From assembly GCA_902168115.1 (NCBI GenBank), contig CABHPB010000001.1, positions 1 to 59,815 of the forward strand: a DNA stretch of 59,815 nt. Reading direction: 5' to 3'. The DNA is from an uncultured Methylopila sp. Lineage in GTDB: Bacteria; Pseudomonadota; Alphaproteobacteria; Rhizobiales; Methylopilaceae. Positions 47,819 through 56,554 of this stretch are shown one piece after another (the stretch's first letter is position 1; each line of letters starts with the position of its first letter). The translations under genes were made by a program, and so were the position numbers. The notes beneath the pieces are model-generated. The model saw nothing but the letters and a program-made list of their open reading frames with translations. It did not search any database and was not told the origin of the DNA.

Positions 47819-47989
47819 GGGGTTTCTCCCTCTTGCATGTTTCGTCGGTCGAGGCGGGCTGCGCGCCTCGCGCTGCGCCTGCGGCGCCGCTGATCAGGAT
47901 GGGACGTTCCTCGTCCCGATAGCACAAGCCTCCGTCCGGCGGGGCGACTGGCAGGGCCCCGAATTCCGCAACCGTAGTCAGCGCAAAAA

Positions 47990-48030
47990 CAGAAACGCCG
48001 CCGCGCTGGAAAAGCGCGGCGGCGTCTTTT
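47990..48030 (-). terminator. Strong terminator after frc
   Basis: On the minus strand, arms of 12 bases (CGCCGCCGCGCT and its complement) with a five-base loop are followed by a T-rich run (TTTCTGTTTTT). It lies 16-56 bases past the frc stop and before the formyltransferase-like gene, so that gene needs its own promoter or read-through. On the plus strand it is followed by TCTTTT, so it may work both ways. Confidence 0.85.
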
Positions 48031-48045
48031 CAGATCAGACTTTAA

Positions 48046-49323
48046 TCACTCGGCCGCGAGCTTGGTCACCTGGCCGACGGCGCCGGCGTTCTCGATTTCG
48101 GCGATCTCGTTGTCGTTGTAGCCGAGGACGTCCTTGAGGATCTCGCCCGTATGCTCGCCGAGCAGCGGGGCGCGGAGAACTTCCGTCTTCGAGTTGGACA
48201 GCTTGATCGGGTTGCCGACGGTGAGGTGCTTGCCGCGGGTCGGATGGTCGACCTCGACGATCGTGCCGGTCGCGCGCAGCGCCTCGTCCTCGGCGATCTC
48301 CTTCATGGACAGGATCGGACCGCAGGGGATGTCGAACTCGTTGAGGATGTCCATCGCCTCGAACTTGTCCTTCTTCATGGTCCAAGCTTCGATGCGCGTG
48401 AAGATCTCGTTGAGGTGCGGCAGGCGCGCCTTCGGCGTCGCGTAGTCCGGATCGGTCTTCCAGCCCGGCTCGCCGATGATGTCGCAGATCGGCTCCCAGA
48501 CCGCCGCTTGGGTGATGAAGTAGATGTAGGCGTTGGGGTCGTGCTCCCAGCCCTTGCACTTCAGGATCCGACCCGGCTGGCCGCCGCCCGAATCGTTGCC
48601 GGCGCGCGGGGTCGCGTCACCGAACGGCACGCCCTCGCCGAACTGGCTGTATTCCTTGAGCGGGCCGTGGGGCAGGCGCTGCTGGTCGCGCAGCTTCACG
48701 CGGCAGAGGTTCAGCACGCCGTCCTGCATCGCACAGTCGACCTTCTGGCCGACGCCGGAGTGGGTCCGGTGGTAGAGCGCGGTCACAATGCCGAGAGCCA
48801 GATGCAGCCCCGTGCCCGAATCGCCGATCTGGGCGCCGGTGACGAGCGGCACGCCGTCGCGGAAACCGGTGGTCGAGGCCGAGCCTCCGGCGCACTGCGC
48901 GACGTTCTCATAGACCTTGCAGTCCTGGTAGCGGCCCGGGCCGAAGCCCTTCACGGAGGCGACGATCAGCTTCGGATTCGCGGCCTGCAGCTTCTCCCAG
49001 GAGAAGCCCATGCGGTCGAGCGCGCCGGGCGCGAAGTTCTCGACGAGCACGTCGCACTCCTTCACCAGCCGCCAGAGGACTTCCTTGCCCTTGGGGTTCT
49101 TGGTATCGATCGTGATCGAGCGCTTGTTGTGGTTCAGCATCGTGAAATAGAGGCTGTCCACGTCCGGGATGTCCTGCAGCTGCTGGCGCGTGGCGTCGCC
49201 CGCGCCCGGCCGCTCGACCTTGATGACGTCGGCGCCGAACCAGGCGAGCAGCTGTGTGCAGGTCGGACCCGACTGCACATGCGTGAAGTCCAGGATGCGG
49301 ACGCCCTGGAGAGCCTTTTCCAT
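48046..49323 (-). CDS. frc: Formyl-CoA:oxalate CoA-transferase
   Basis: Frc transfers CoA from formyl-CoA to oxalate, giving oxalyl-CoA and formate. The 425-residue class III CoA-transferase starts [20 protein letters not shown]. It has the catalytic aspartate in [18 protein letters not shown] (Asp168, equivalent to Asp169 of Oxalobacter). The glycine loop is present as [20 protein letters not shown], with Ser in place of one glycine. The C-terminus has [19 protein letters not shown], as in Frc. It lies 161 bases downstream of oxc on the same strand. A good GGGAAG precedes the ATG. Confidence 0.95.
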   Translation of the reverse strand: MEKALQGVRILDFTHVQSGPTCTQLLAWFGADVIKVERPGAGDATRQQLQDIPDVDSLYFTMLNHNKRSITIDTKNPKGKEVLWRLVKECDVLVENFAPGALDRMGFSWEKLQAANPKLIVASVKGFGPGRYQDCKVYENVAQCAGGSASTTGFRDGVPLVTGAQIGDSGTGLHLALGIVTALYHRTHSGVGQKVDCAMQDGVLNLCRVKLRDQQRLPHGPLKEYSQFGEGVPFGDATPRAGNDSGGGQPGRILKCKGWEHDPNAYIYFITQAAVWEPICDIIGEPGWKTDPDYATPKARLPHLNEIFTRIEAWTMKKDKFEAMDILNEFDIPCGPILSMKEIAEDEALRATGTIVEVDHPTRGKHLTVGNPIKLSNSKTEVLRAPLLGEHTGEILKDVLGYNDNEIAEIENAGAVGQVTKLAAE

Positions 49324-49419
49324 CGTGATTCTTCCCTGTCGGTCGCGCGCCGCTCAGGCCTCGCGGGGCCATTCTTTGAAAGTAATGACGGCGCAAAAGG
49401 CGCGCCGTCAATTCGTCTC

Positions 49420-49436
49420 TGGCATGAAGAATACCA
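49420..49436. promoter_or_regulatory. Candidate operator upstream of frc
   Basis: TGGCAT-GAAGA-ATACCA is an inverted repeat with one mismatch and 5-base spacer, about 100 bases before the frc ATG. The same layout recurs at 52117-52131 (GGCAT-N5-ATGCC). The assignment is by similarity among the sites only. Confidence 0.35.
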
Positions 49437-49483
49437 CCGGACCCTCGGCGCCTGCCCCGGCGCCGTGGGTCCGGCGCGCCGGC

Positions 49484-51229
49484 TCAGGCGGACTTCTTCT
49501 TCACGACGCTCTGCGGGTTGAGGCTGCCGATGTTGCCGCTCTCCGAGCCCGCTTCGGGGTCGATCGCCGCGTTGATCAGCGTGGGACGGCCCGAGTCCAT
49601 CGCCTCGTTGACGGCGCGGGACAGCTCGTCCGGCGTCTCGACATGGACGCCGACGCCGCCAAAGGCCTCCATCATCTTGTCGTAGCGCGAGTCCTTGACG
49701 AAGACGGTGGTGCCGGGGTCGCGACCGGTCGGGTCGGTGTCGGTGCCGCGATAGATGCCGTTGTTGTTGAACACGACGATGCAGACCGGCAGGTTGTACC
49801 GGCAGATGGTCTCGACCTCCATGCCGGAGAAGCCGAAGGCGCTGTCGCCCTCGACCGCGAGCACCGGCTTGCCGGTCTCAATCGCGGCGGCGACCGCGAA
49901 GCCCATGCCGATGCCCATGATGCCCCAGGTGCCCACGTCGAGGCGCTTGCGCGGTTCGTACATGTTGATGACGCCGCGGGCGAGGTCGAGCGTGTTGGCG
50001 CCCTCGTTGACGAGGATCGCGTCAGGACGCTGCTCGATGATCGTGCGCAGCGCGCCGAGCGCGGAGTGGAAGTCCATCGGAATGGAGTTCTTGCCGAGCT
50101 TGGTCGCCATCTTGGCGATGTTGGCGTTGCGCTTCTCGGCGATCGCGCTGGTCCACTCGGCCGGCGGCGGCGGGCAGTCGGCGTTGATGTGGCCGAGCAG
50201 CGCGTTGACGCAGGAGCCGATGTCGCCGACGAGCGGCGCGACGATCTCGACGTTGGAGTCCATCTCCTTCGGCTCGATGTCGATCTGAATGAACTTCTTG
50301 GAGCCCGGAGCGCCCCAGGTCTTGCCCTTGCCGTGGCTGAGCAGCCAGTTCAGGCGCGCGCCGACCAGCAGCACGACGTCCGAGTCCTTGAGCGCGGTCG
50401 AGCGCGCGGCGCCGGCCGAAAGCGGGTGAGTGTCGGGCAGCAGGCCCTTGGCCATGCTCATCGGCACGAACGGGATGCCGCTCTTCTCGACGAGCTGGCG
50501 AATGGCGTCGTCGCACTGGGCGTAGGCCGCGCCCTTGCCGAGCACGATGATCGGCTTCTTCGCGGTCTTCAGGACGTCGATGGCGCGCTGGACCGCCTCG
50601 GGTGCGGGGATCTGGGCCGGGGCCGGATCGATCACCTTGATGAGCGACTTGGCGCCCTTCTCGGCCCCGAGGGTCTGCGACAGAAGCTTGGCCGGCAGGT
50701 CGAGATAGACGCCGCCCGGACGGCCGGAGACCGCCGCGCGGATCGCGCGGGCGACGCCGATGCCGATGTCCTCGGCGTGCAGCACGCGGAACGCCGCCTT
50801 GCAGAGGGGCTTGGCGATGTTGAGCTGGTCCATCTCCTCGTAGTCGCCCTGCTGCAGGTCGACGATCTCACGCTCGGACGAGCCCGAGATCAGGATCATC
50901 GGGAAGCAGTTGGTGGTGGCATTGGCCAGCGCCGTGAGGCCGTTCAGGAAGCCCGGCGCGGACACCGTCAGGCAAATGCCCGGCTTCTTGGTGAGGAAGC
51001 CGGCGATCGCCGCGGCGTTGCCGGCGTGCTGCTCGTGGCGGAAGGAGACGACGCGGATGCCGGCCGCCTGGGCCATGCGGCCGAGGTCGGTGATCGGAAT
51101 GCCCGGCACGCCGTAGATGGTCTCGATGCCGTTGAGCTTCAGGGCGTCGATGACGAGGTTGAACCCGTCGGTGAGCTCCTGATGCACAGACGCGTCATTT
51201 GTGGATTCGGGCCTGACCGCGACGTTCAT
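49484..51229 (-). CDS. oxc: Oxalyl-CoA decarboxylase
   Basis: Oxc uses thiamine diphosphate to decarboxylate oxalyl-CoA to formyl-CoA. The 581-residue protein follows the family: the N-terminal Glu region [19 protein letters not shown] (Glu at about residue 61), [20 protein letters not shown] and [20 protein letters not shown]. The diphosphate-binding segment is [20 protein letters not shown], followed by FNNNGIYRG (about residue 458-495). The C-terminal [14 protein letters not shown] is typical. GGAGGAAA precedes the ATG. With frc it regenerates formyl-CoA from oxalate. Confidence 0.96.
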   Translation of the reverse strand: MNVAVRPESTNDASVHQELTDGFNLVIDALKLNGIETIYGVPGIPITDLGRMAQAAGIRVVSFRHEQHAGNAAAIAGFLTKKPGICLTVSAPGFLNGLTALANATTNCFPMILISGSSEREIVDLQQGDYEEMDQLNIAKPLCKAAFRVLHAEDIGIGVARAIRAAVSGRPGGVYLDLPAKLLSQTLGAEKGAKSLIKVIDPAPAQIPAPEAVQRAIDVLKTAKKPIIVLGKGAAYAQCDDAIRQLVEKSGIPFVPMSMAKGLLPDTHPLSAGAARSTALKDSDVVLLVGARLNWLLSHGKGKTWGAPGSKKFIQIDIEPKEMDSNVEIVAPLVGDIGSCVNALLGHINADCPPPPAEWTSAIAEKRNANIAKMATKLGKNSIPMDFHSALGALRTIIEQRPDAILVNEGANTLDLARGVINMYEPRKRLDVGTWGIMGIGMGFAVAAAIETGKPVLAVEGDSAFGFSGMEVETICRYNLPVCIVVFNNNGIYRGTDTDPTGRDPGTTVFVKDSRYDKMMEAFGGVGVHVETPDELSRAVNEAMDSGRPTLINAAIDPEAGSESGNIGSLNPQSVVKKKSA

Positions 51230-51272
51230 GGCGATTTCCTCCAGATAGCTTTCTTGTTGGCGCCGACTGTTT

Positions 51273-51959
51273 TCAGTCGAGCGTGACGAATTCTTCGACG
51301 TGATCGCGAAGCTTCAGCGTGTGCTCGCGCACCAGCCTCTCCGCCCGCTCTCCGTTGCGGGCCTCGATCGCTTCGACGATGTCCTTGTGGTCGACGATCG
51401 AACGACGCGCCCTGTCGCGCTCGTAGATCGTGCGACGGCGAATCGCGCGGACATGGGTGAACAGCCCGTTCGCGAGGTCCGCGATCATCCGGCACCCCGA
51501 CGCGGCGATGATCGCCTGGTGGAAGCGGATGTTCGCGTCGGAATACTCGTACATGTGCTGGCCGACGTCCTCGCCGTGGAAGCCGTCGACGAGGGCGTGG
51601 AGCGCGGCGACCTGCTCGGGCGTCGCCTCGTCCGCCGCCAGACGGGCCGCCATGCTCTCGAGCGCGGCCCAAACCGTGATCATTTCGAGGATTTCGCCCT
51701 TAGTCTTTCGGGCGATATAGATGCCGCGGCGCGGCACGATCCGGACGATGCCTTCGAGCTCCAGCTGCGCGAGCGCCTCGCGCAGCGGCGTGCGGCTGAC
51801 TCCGAAGCGCAGAGACAGCGCGCGCTCGTCGAGCCTCAGCTGAGCCTCGTCGTCATAGATATCCATCTGCGCGATCGCGCTCTTCAGCGCGTCGTAAGCC
51901 CGCCATTTCAGGCTGGGCGTGTCGTCGATCGGCTGGATGTCGAGGTCTGCGTTCGCCAT
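51273..51959 (-). CDS. GntR family regulator, FCD type (minus-strand copy)
   Basis: The 228-residue protein has a winged helix (residues 15-80: [26 protein letters not shown] and a [11 protein letters not shown] wing). An FCD effector domain follows ([20 protein letters not shown]), with metal-binding histidines such as [18 protein letters not shown]. It is directly upstream of oxc on the same strand, 43 bases apart, and divergent from the transporter operon. It is closely related to the second GntR at 55.7 kb. The effector is probably an oxalate-derived acid or thioester. Confidence 0.92.
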   Translation of the reverse strand: MANADLDIQPIDDTPSLKWRAYDALKSAIAQMDIYDDEAQLRLDERALSLRFGVSRTPLREALAQLELEGIVRIVPRRGIYIARKTKGEILEMITVWAALESMAARLAADEATPEQVAALHALVDGFHGEDVGQHMYEYSDANIRFHQAIIAASGCRMIADLANGLFTHVRAIRRRTIYERDRARRSIVDHKDIVEAIEARNGERAERLVREHTLKLRDHVEEFVTLD

Positions 51960-52035
51960 GGACGACCAGATCGGGGATTGCGCTGACGGGTCAACGATCG
52001 ACGCGCCCTATCGGCCGACGGCGATCCGTGGTTTC

Positions 52036-52045
52036 TGGCATACCA
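52036..52045. promoter_or_regulatory. Candidate GntR operator between regulator and transporter
   Basis: TGGCATACCA matches nine of ten positions of the perfect palindrome TGGTATACCA found at 56499 upstream of the ligase. It lies 77 bases before the GntR start and 180 before tctA. A second site, GGCAT-CTTGC-ATGCC (52117-52131), lies between it and tctA. GntR proteins of the FCD group commonly bind TGGT/ACCA-type palindromes. Confidence 0.45.
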
Positions 52046-52226
52046 TACACCTGATGCGGTTCCGCATGCAACTGCTGTTTTCCACCGCCAAGTAATGCTG
52101 CGGCGCAACATGAAAAGGCATCTTGCATGCCAGTTCAGCGCAGCTTAGCCTTCTCGTCAAAGCTGTCGGAACGGGCTTATACCGGCCTGTCGAAAGAACA
52201 GCGTCGCTCGGGTGGAAGGAATTCGC

Positions 52227-53738
52227 GTGGAGGAAATCGGCTCCCTGCTTGGCGGCTTCGCCGTCGCCATTTCCCCGTACAACATCGCCTTGATGGTGGT
52301 GGGCATCGTCCTCGGCGTGGTGATCGGCGTGCTGCCGGGCCTCGGCGGCGCCAACGGCGTCGCGATTCTGCTGCCGCTGACCTTCGGCATGGATCCGACC
52401 TCCGCGATCATCATGCTGACCTCGATCTACTGGGGCGCGCTGTTCGGAGGCGCGATCACGGCGGTCTTGTTCAACATACCGGGCGAACCATGGTCGGTGG
52501 CGACCACGTTCGACGGCCACCCGATGGCGCAGAAGGGCAAGGCCGACGAGGCGCTCGTCGGCGCCTTCACCTCCTCCTTCGTCGGCGCGATCTTCGCGGT
52601 GATCCTCATCACCTTCCTCGCGCCGGTCATCGCCAAGTTCGCGCTGCGCTTCGGCCCGGCGGAGTTCTTCGCGGTCCAGTTCCTGACATTCGCGAGCTTC
52701 CTCGGCATGGGCCGCGGCTCGCCGATGAAGACGCTGGCCTCGATGTGCCTGGGCTTCGCACTTGCGTCGGTTGGGCTTGACGGCGTCACCGGAACGCTGC
52801 GCCTGACCTTCGGACACGATGAGTTGATGAACGGGTTCAAGTTCCTGGTCGCGGTCATCGGTCTGTTCGGCATCGGCGAAATCCTGTCCTCGATGGAGGA
52901 GGGGCTCGCTTTCCGCGGCGCCGCGGCGAAGCTGAAAATGGACGCCGTCATCCGCACCTGGAAGCAGCTGCCCTCGATGGCGGTGACCTTCCTTAGGAGC
53001 TGCATCGTCGGCTGCTGGATGGGCATCACCCCCGGCGGCGCGACGCCGGCCTCCTTCATGGGCTACGGCCTCGCCAAGCGGTTCTCGAAGCGCGGCCGGT
53101 TCTTCGGCAAGGGCGAGCTCGAGGGCGTCGTGGCGCCGGAGACCGCCGCGCATGCCGCCGGCACCGCGGCCATGCTGCCGATGCTCACCCTCGGCATTCC
53201 CGGCTCGCCGACCGCCGCGGTGCTGCTGGGCGGCCTGCTGATCTGGGGCCTGCAGCCCGGCCCGCTGCTCTTCGTCGAGCAGAAGGAGTTCGTCTGGGGC
53301 CTGATCGCCTCGATGTACATGGGCAACGTCGTCGGCCTGGTCATCGTGCTGACATGCGTGCCGCTGTTCGCCGCGATCCTGCGCGTGCCGTTCTCGATCA
53401 TCGCCCCGGCGATCGTCGTGGTCTGCGCGATCGGCGCCTACACCGTGAACAACGCCATGTTCGACGTGTGGATGATGCTGGTGTTCGGCGTCCTCGGATA
53501 CCTGTTCACCAAGCTCGGCTATCCGCTGCCGCCGCTGGTCCTCGCGCTGGTCCTCGGCGATCAGGCGGAGAGCTCGTTCCGGCAGGCGATGCTGACCTCG
53601 CAGGGCGATGTCACCGTCTTCTGGCACAACTGGCTGTCGGGCGGGATCATGACCCTCGGCGTCGCGCTCGCGCTCTGGCCGCTGGTCTCGATGCTCTTCG
53701 GCAAGAAGGACGACGACGCCGTCGCCAACCCCGCCTGA
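52227..53738 (+). CDS. tctA: Tripartite tricarboxylate transporter, large membrane subunit
   Basis: TctA is the main membrane subunit of a TTT-family transporter. The 503-residue protein has about twelve membrane helices and the family signatures LGGANGVAILLPLTFGMDPTS, SIYWGALFGGAITAVLFNIPG, TPGGATPASFMGYGLAKRFS and LTLGIPGSPTAAVLLGGLL. I place the start at GTG (VEEIGSLLGG), because AAGGA lies seven bases upstream; a GTG at 52212 is possible. The next gene is the binding protein. Its location beside oxc/frc suggests oxalate as the substrate, an inference. Confidence 0.93.
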   Translation: MEEIGSLLGGFAVAISPYNIALMVVGIVLGVVIGVLPGLGGANGVAILLPLTFGMDPTSAIIMLTSIYWGALFGGAITAVLFNIPGEPWSVATTFDGHPMAQKGKADEALVGAFTSSFVGAIFAVILITFLAPVIAKFALRFGPAEFFAVQFLTFASFLGMGRGSPMKTLASMCLGFALASVGLDGVTGTLRLTFGHDELMNGFKFLVAVIGLFGIGEILSSMEEGLAFRGAAAKLKMDAVIRTWKQLPSMAVTFLRSCIVGCWMGITPGGATPASFMGYGLAKRFSKRGRFFGKGELEGVVAPETAAHAAGTAAMLPMLTLGIPGSPTAAVLLGGLLIWGLQPGPLLFVEQKEFVWGLIASMYMGNVVGLVIVLTCVPLFAAILRVPFSIIAPAIVVVCAIGAYTVNNAMFDVWMMLVFGVLGYLFTKLGYPLPPLVLALVLGDQAESSFRQAMLTSQGDVTVFWHNWLSGGIMTLGVALALWPLVSMLFGKKDDDAVANPA

Positions 53739-53816
53739 AGGCTAGCTGGCGCGCCGTCCCGAACGTCCGCATAACAAAAAAAGCCGTGCTGTAACGGCGA
53801 CTTGGGAGGACTGAGC

Positions 53817-54842
53817 ATGATTGGTAAGTCGCTGAGGAAGACCGCGATCGCTCTCGCCGCAGGCGCGGCGATGCTCACGGCCTTCGCGCCGGGCGCCGCG
53901 CGCGCCGAATGGGCGCCGACCAAGGCGGTGACGTTCATCATTCCCGCCGGCACGGGCGGCGGCGCGGACCAGATGGCGCGCTTCATCCAGGGCGTCATCC
54001 AGAAGAACAACCTGCTCGACAAGCCGGTGGTCGTCATCAACAAGGGCGGCGGCGCCGGCGCCGAGGGCTTCATCGAGATGAAGGGCTCGGCGAAGGACCC
54101 GCACAAGATCATCATCACCCTGTCCAACCTGTTCACGACGCCGCTGGGCACCGGCGCGCCGTTCTCGTGGAAGGACATGAAGCCGGTCGCGATGCTCGCG
54201 CTCGACCAGTTCATCCTGTGGACCAACGCCGAGAAGAACTACGCCGACGCCAAGGCCTACATCGACGCGGTGAAGGCGGGAACGGACCGGCAGTTCAAGA
54301 TGGGCGGCACCGGCTCCAAGCAGGAAGACCAGATCATAACCGCCGCGATCGAGAAGCAGACCGACGGTAAGAAGTTCACCTACGTGCCCTACGACGGCGG
54401 CGGCAAGGTCGCTGTCCAGCTCGTCGGCGGCCACATCGACTCGTCAGTCAACAACCCGATCGAGGCCGTCGCCCAGTGGCGCGGCAAGCAGCTGAAGCCG
54501 CTCTGCATCTTCGACTCGAAGCGGTCGACCTACACCGAGAAGGTCACTGACGACATGGCCTGGAGCGACATCCCGACCTGCACCGAGGCGGGCCTCCCGG
54601 TCGAGTACCAGATGCTGCGCGGCATCTTCACGACCGCCGGCGCGACCGACGAGCAGGTCGCCTTCTACGTCGACCTCTTCAAGAAGGTGCTCGCGACCGA
54701 GGACTGGAAGGAGTTCATGAAGAAGGGCGCCTTCAACCAGACCTTCATGTCGGGCGCGGAGTTCGACAAGTGGCTGACCGACACTGAAGCCAAGCACAAG
54801 GAGCTGATGCAGGGCGCCGGCTTCCTGGCGGCGGCTCAGTAA
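53817..54842 (+). CDS. tctC: TTT substrate-binding protein (TctC/Bug family)
   Basis: The 341-residue periplasmic binding protein has a signal peptide (KTAIALAAGAAMLTAFAPGAARA). Family motifs are PTKAVTFIIPAGTGGGADQM, the ligand loop VIQKNNLLDKPVVVINKGGG and YVPYDGGGKVAVQLVGGHID. GGGAGGA precedes the ATG. The Bug family binds dicarboxylates and other small carboxylates. It lies between the tctA and tctB homologues, an unusual gene order (A-C-B rather than C-B-A). Confidence 0.92.
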   Translation: MIGKSLRKTAIALAAGAAMLTAFAPGAARAEWAPTKAVTFIIPAGTGGGADQMARFIQGVIQKNNLLDKPVVVINKGGGAGAEGFIEMKGSAKDPHKIIITLSNLFTTPLGTGAPFSWKDMKPVAMLALDQFILWTNAEKNYADAKAYIDAVKAGTDRQFKMGGTGSKQEDQIITAAIEKQTDGKKFTYVPYDGGGKVAVQLVGGHIDSSVNNPIEAVAQWRGKQLKPLCIFDSKRSTYTEKVTDDMAWSDIPTCTEAGLPVEYQMLRGIFTTAGATDEQVAFYVDLFKKVLATEDWKEFMKKGAFNQTFMSGAEFDKWLTDTEAKHKELMQGAGFLAAAQ

Positions 54843-54885
54843 CCGACGAAGATCACGCGAATTCGCCGGGGCGAAGGAACGACAG

Positions 54886-55416
54886 ATGACCGACATCACT
54901 GAGCCGCAGCCTGGGGAAAGCCACGAACCGGCGCTCATCACCCTGCGGATGGCCGACATCGTGGTCGCCTGCCTGTTCCTGATCGTCTCGGCGATCGTGA
55001 TCTCCGACAGCGTCCGGCTCGGATTCCATTGGCAGGACAGCGTCGGCCCGGCGCCGGGATACTTCCCGTTCTACGTCGCGGTCGTGATGGCGATCGCGAG
55101 CGCCTACAACCTTGGCCGCGCGATCCTTTCGCGCGGTCCCGACGAGCAGGAGGCCATGACGACGAAGACCGGCGTGCTTCGCATGTCGGCGATCTTCCTG
55201 CCCGCGGTGATCTACGTCTTCGCCACGAGCTACATCGGGATCTACGTCGCGTCCGCGATCTATATCGCCGCCTTCATGATCTTCTTCGGCAAGTTCGCCA
55301 TCTGGAAGGCGCTGGCGGTGGCGCTGTCGATCTCGATCGTCAGCTTCATGATGTTCGAGGTCTGGTTCCTCGTACCGTTGCCCAAGGGACCGCTGGAGGC
55401 CGCGTTCGGATACTGA
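54886..55416 (+). CDS. tctB: TTT small membrane subunit
   Basis: The 176-residue protein has four membrane helices (IVVACLFLIVSAIVISDSVR, then YFPFYVAVVMAIASAYNLGR, and two more). It corresponds to TctB, the small subunit that completes the TTT complex. GGCGAAGGAA precedes the ATG. It is followed by a strong terminator, closing the transporter operon. Confidence 0.9.
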   Translation: MTDITEPQPGESHEPALITLRMADIVVACLFLIVSAIVISDSVRLGFHWQDSVGPAPGYFPFYVAVVMAIASAYNLGRAILSRGPDEQEAMTTKTGVLRMSAIFLPAVIYVFATSYIGIYVASAIYIAAFMIFFGKFAIWKALAVALSISIVSFMMFEVWFLVPLPKGPLEAAFGY

Positions 55417-55717
55417 ACGCCCCCAGGACGCAACGACTTTCGTGTCCGGAAGTCCCGCAAACCACTTCCGAACGCGAACGGCGCCCCGGTCCTCTCCGCC
55501 GGGGCGCTTTTTTTCGCGCCGTGCCCGACCGTTTTCGCTCTGCGGCAAACTGCCGGAGCGTCAGCAGAAATGCCTATAGAGCGGGCGCCGCCTGCAGACT
55601 ATTCTTTGGTATGCGGTACCCCTCATACGGAGCCGCAGGGGCGGATCGGTCGGATGCGCTTTCGCTTCGGCCGGAATTCGGCTCGCCTCGCGAGCCGCCA
55701 CCAGGAGCCATATACCC
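55417..55717. other. Intergenic region between tctB and second GntR
   Basis: This 301-base stretch contains the terminator (55480-55514) and TTTGGTATGCGGTACC at 55605, in which TGGTAT is a half-site of the candidate GntR palindrome. No gene is visible. Confidence 0.5.
55480..55514 (+). terminator. Rho-independent terminator after tctB
   Basis: GCGCCCCGG and CCGGGGCGC pair around a nine-base loop, and seven T residues follow. This is a textbook intrinsic terminator for the tctACB operon, 65 bases past the stop. Confidence 0.93.
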
Positions 55718-56443
55718 GTGAGAACCTCCCAGCGCTCGTCCAGCGAGAGCGCCGTGAACGGATCGCTGACGCTGGAACGCTTCGCGCCGGAACAGACTTA
55801 CAAGACCAAGGTCTACGCCGCGCTTAAGCAGGCCATCGTGGCTATGGACATCTACTCGTCCCCGGATCCGTCCTGGCTCGACGAGCGACAGCTTTCCGAA
55901 AAGCTCGGGGTCAGCCGCACGCCCGTGCGCGAGGCTGTCGCGATGCTCGAGCAGGAAGGCTTCGTAAAGTCGATGCCCCGGCGCGGCATCATGGTCCTCA
56001 AGAAGACCCGCCGCGAGGTCATCGAGATGATCCAGGCCTGGGCCGCGCTCGAGAGCATGGCCTCGCGCCTCGCCGCGGAGCGCGCCTCCTCGGAAGACAT
56101 CGCCGAGCTACGCCGCCTGTTCGACAGGTTCAACGAGGGCCACAAGCCGGCGGATTTCCTCAACGAGTATTCGGCGGCGAACATCGAGTTCCACCAGACG
56201 CTGGTGAAGCTCTCAGGGTCCGACACGCTGGTGGACATCACCTCGAACATCCTGATGCACGTCCGCGGCATCCGGCAGATCACGATCGGGCGCGACGATA
56301 GAGCGACGCAATCGATCGGTGACCATCTTGCGATCATCGAAGCGCTCGAAAGCCGGAACGTCGACGCTGCCGAGCGGCTTTCGCGGGAGCATACGCTCGG
56401 ACTGGCGAAGTATGTCGAAGACCATGGAGACATCTTCGACTAA
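55718..56443 (+). CDS. GntR family regulator, FCD type (plus-strand copy)
   Basis: The 241-residue regulator is a close paralogue of the GntR at 51.3-51.9 kb: both share MDIY, LDER-LS, GVSRTP-REA, PRRGI and [12 protein letters not shown]. The winged helix covers residues 40-95 and the FCD domain follows (SAANIEFHQTLVKLSG). It starts with GTG after AGGAG. It precedes the acid-CoA ligase genes, and the palindrome at 56499 lies between. It probably controls the ligase operon, and possibly the transporter too. Confidence 0.92.
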   Translation: MRTSQRSSSESAVNGSLTLERFAPEQTYKTKVYAALKQAIVAMDIYSSPDPSWLDERQLSEKLGVSRTPVREAVAMLEQEGFVKSMPRRGIMVLKKTRREVIEMIQAWAALESMASRLAAERASSEDIAELRRLFDRFNEGHKPADFLNEYSAANIEFHQTLVKLSGSDTLVDITSNILMHVRGIRQITIGRDDRATQSIGDHLAIIEALESRNVDAAERLSREHTLGLAKYVEDHGDIFD

Positions 56444-56498
56444 ATTCGCGGACCGACGGCAGCCGGAGCCGCTTGCCACGCTGGCGGCCGGCTGTCAT

Positions 56499-56508
56499 TG
56501 GTATACCA
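56499..56508. promoter_or_regulatory. Perfect palindrome TGGTATACCA, candidate GntR operator
   Basis: The palindrome lies 47 bases upstream of the ligase ATG and 55 past the GntR stop. Its sequence is that of typical FCD-GntR half-sites (TGGT/ACCA). It matches the site at 52036 with one mismatch. Confidence 0.6.
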
Positions 56509-56554
56509 GATCAACGGCGCCGTCAGAGCGCCTGACTGGGAGGAGGCGCGACCG

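Noticed and set aside
49169-51286. 705-codon plus-strand frame opposite frc and oxc
   Set aside because: Composition is Arg, Asp, Val and His-biased, as in shadow frames; oxc and frc motifs are complete on the minus strand.
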